Source of the DNA: JAAYAY01 sp964429355
GTDB taxonomy: Bacteria > Planctomycetota > Planctomycetia > Pirellulales > Thermoguttaceae
Direction: 5' to 3'
NCBI GenBank assembly: GCA_964429355.1
Contig: CAYSCH010000168.1
Coordinates: forward strand, 1-18,969
Length of the DNA stretch: 18,969 nt
Below the pieces are notes generated by a model. That model had not been told where the DNA came from. It saw only the letters and a program-made list of their open reading frames with translations, and made no database searches. Shown here in pieces: positions 17,557-18,969 of this stretch. Position numbers and translations under genes: made by a program. The stretch's first letter is position 1; each line of letters begins with the position of its first letter.

Positions 17557-18516
17557 ATGTCCCGTCCCGCGATCGTGATCCTCGATGGCTACGCGCTCAA
17601 TCCGGGGGACTTGAGCTGGCACGGGCTGCAGGACCTCGGACAGTGCACGGTTTACGACCGAACCGCGCCGGAAGACGTTGCGGCCCGCGTTGGGCAGGCC
17701 CAGATCGTGCTCACCAACAAGGGGCTTGTCTCGCGCCACACGATCGATTTGGCGACTGGCCTGCGCTACGTCGGGGTGATGGCCACGGGTTACAACGTGG
17801 TCGACGTGGAGGCAGCCTCGGAAAAGGGGATCGTGGTCACGAACGTGCCCACCTACGGAACCAGTTCCGTGGCCCAGATGGTGCTGGCCCATTTGCTGAA
17901 CCTGACGCAAAGGGTGGGGGACCATTCCGCTGCGATCCACAAGGGGCGGTGGGCATCGGCCCCCGACTGGTGCTACTGGGACAGTCCGCTGGTCGAATTG
18001 GCCGGCCTGACGATGGGGGTCGTGGGATTTGGTCGGATCGGTGGGGCCGTGGCCAAGCTGGCCCATGCCTTTGAGATGAAAGTGTTGGCCACGACCGAGC
18101 CAGCGGTTCCCGTCCCCGACTACGTTCGCTTGGTGGACCGCGATACGCTGTTTCGCCAAAGCGATGTGGTCAGCCTGCACTGTCCGCTCACGCCGGATAC
18201 CGACCGTCTGGTCGATCGCCACAGGCTCAGCCAGATGAAGCGCTCGGCCTTTCTGATCAATACCGGCAGGGGTGGGCTGGTCGATGAAGAGGCACTGGCC
18301 TGGGCACTCGGCGAGGGGCGAATCGCCGGAGCGGGCCTGGATGTTCTCTGCCAGGAGCCCCCCAGCGCAGACCATCCTCTGACCCAGTTGCCGAACTGCT
18401 TTGTCACGCCCCATATTGCCTGGGCTACCGCAAGTTCACGGAAGCGATTGCTGGAGGCCGTTACAGACAATGTGGCGGCCTTCCTGGCTGGGAAGCCGCA
18501 GAACCGGGTGAATTGA
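17557..18516 (+). CDS. D-2-hydroxyacid dehydrogenase (glycerate dehydrogenase / hydroxypyruvate reductase-like)
   Basis: A 319-residue NAD(P)-dependent oxidoreductase of the D-isomer 2-hydroxyacid family. The nucleotide-binding loop is VVGFGRIGGAVA (G157, G159, G162). The catalytic triad is R238 (NTGRGGLVDE), E267 (VLCQEPP) and H286 (TPHIAWAT), all present. ATGYNVVD and SLHCPLTPDTDRL are usual family blocks. The overall form suits glycerate dehydrogenase or hydroxypyruvate reductase; substrate is inferred. At the end of the second nucleotide-binding strand, where NAD-specific members carry Asp, the sequence reads MKVLATTEP, so cofactor preference is uncertain. The gene starts 9 bases after the DUF11-like gene and is probably on the same transcript, though the functions have no obvious link. 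Confidence 0.93.
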   Translation: MSRPAIVILDGYALNPGDLSWHGLQDLGQCTVYDRTAPEDVAARVGQAQIVLTNKGLVSRHTIDLATGLRYVGVMATGYNVVDVEAASEKGIVVTNVPTYGTSSVAQMVLAHLLNLTQRVGDHSAAIHKGRWASAPDWCYWDSPLVELAGLTMGVVGFGRIGGAVAKLAHAFEMKVLATTEPAVPVPDYVRLVDRDTLFRQSDVVSLHCPLTPDTDRLVDRHRLSQMKRSAFLINTGRGGLVDEEALAWALGEGRIAGAGLDVLCQEPPSADHPLTQLPNCFVTPHIAWATASSRKRLLEAVTDNVAAFLAGKPQNRVN

Positions 18517-18715
18517 GAAGCTGCGCAAAAGTCCGCTTGGTCACCAGCCATCCTGCTCAGATTCTCGGATCTTCGTAGACGACCGCTCGAATGACGCCCT
18601 GGCGTTAATCTGCGCGGTTTTCATCCGACCTGGCAAGACTCTTACGAACCGTATTCGCACGGCTCGCACCTTTGTTGGACTCGAAGTGGCCTTTCGGCCC
18701 GGTTCGACATTCCGT

Positions 18716-18721
18716 TATACT
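18716..18721 (+). promoter_or_regulatory. Candidate -10 box for the lipoprotein gene
   Basis: TATACT lies about 75 bases before the lipoprotein ATG. The expected -35 position reads TTCGGC, a poor match, so this is a weak call. The rest of 18517-18794 holds no gene or terminator I can defend. Confidence 0.35.
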
Positions 18722-18794
18722 CCCACCCCATTTCAAGGGAGAACCACAGGGGTCTCCGTCATCGAACCACGCCCATCGAGCGATTCCATCGAAC

Positions 18795-18969
18795 ATGAAA
18801 CAGTGCCGGCTTGCAGCCGCTATTCTGCTTTTGACCATCGCCGGGTGTGGTACGTCCAAGTGGACGGACACCGGGCGATCGGCCACCGAACAGCTCCTTA
18901 TCTCCGACGCGATGGACCGTGCTGTGAGCGACCTGGATTTCCGTGCCCTGGCTGGAAAGACGGTCTGGG
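18795..18969 (+). CDS. Lipoprotein, N-terminal part (cut by the right edge)
   Basis: Fifty-eight codons are visible. The start MKQCRLAAAILLLTIAGCGTSK is a lipoprotein signal with lipobox TIAGC; Cys18 would be lipidated after cleavage, placing the protein on a membrane facing the periplasm. The mature part begins WTDTGRSATEQLLISDAMDRAVSDLDF and then ALAGKTVW. From memory, this opening (lipobox, then TxTxRTATEQLL(I/L)SDAID and a LAGK block) resembles a planctomycete lipoprotein family of unknown function (DUF6655-like); this was not checked by search. ATG 18795 fits the signal peptide exactly. Confidence 0.75.
   Translation, partial: MKQCRLAAAILLLTIAGCGTSKWTDTGRSATEQLLISDAMDRAVSDLDFRALAGKTVW

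Noticed and set aside
16858..18414. 518-residue open frame on the minus strand, across the DUF11-like and dehydrogenase genes
   Set aside because: It crosses two well-supported plus-strand genes and their boundary and has no family features.
1..18969. Mobile element, CRISPR array, tRNA or rRNA
   Set aside because: No transposase, integrase or phage motif, no short regularly spaced repeats with unique spacers, and no tRNA- or rRNA-like stretch was found. The only regular repeats lie inside protein-coding sequence.

Overview
The window reads as a contig piece from a GC-rich member of the Planctomycetota, most likely the Pirellulales side of the phylum. The grounds are a giant secreted protein that opens with the planctomycete LEPR-XLL type motif (IESLEDRRLLS), an ECF sigma factor next to a Hanks-type kinase (a pairing typical of this phylum), a secreted protein built of DUF11-like repeats, and mostly weak Shine-Dalgarno sequences. 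Three runs of N (1178-1187, 2473-2498, 4753-4762) show a scaffolded draft assembly. Family names come from motifs read by eye; no database search was run.

Layout. Positions 1-4215 (minus strand) hold the N-terminal part of one giant surface protein that runs off the left edge: export motif, about seven copies of a 50-residue repeat, Ig/cadherin-like domains, an embedded cyclophilin-type peptidyl-prolyl isomerase, then a tandem array of 97-residue Ig-like domains with an exact 291-nt period. A 10-N gap breaks its frame artificially. Positions 4216-4894 show no recognisable gene. Next come a small class I methyltransferase-like protein (4895-5452) and a kinase with six N-terminal membrane helices (5546-7219). 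The leucine genes leuC and leuD (7548-9649) have a likely promoter and a structured leader upstream and an 11-bp stem-loop between them. An amidase-signature enzyme (9675-11027, minus) converges on leuD and diverges from bioB (11231-12265).

From 12335 rightwards lies a signalling stretch: a near-consensus promoter, a leader of about 215 nt with two small hairpins, an ECF sigma factor (12588-13211), a Hanks kinase with six C-terminal membrane helices (13329-14963), a secreted protein with four DUF11-like repeats (15319-17547), and a D-2-hydroxyacid dehydrogenase 9 nt further on (17557-18516). The right edge cuts off a lipoprotein beginning at 18795.

How the genes may work together. LeuC and LeuD form isopropylmalate isomerase and are surely a unit. 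The sigma factor and the second kinase probably form a kinase-gated transcription module; linking the DUF11-like protein to it is only a positional guess. The two kinases have mirror-image topologies. I found no CRISPR array, tRNA, rRNA, transposase or phage gene. The nearest thing to an unusual system is the sigma/kinase/surface-protein cluster together with the isomerase-containing surface protein.
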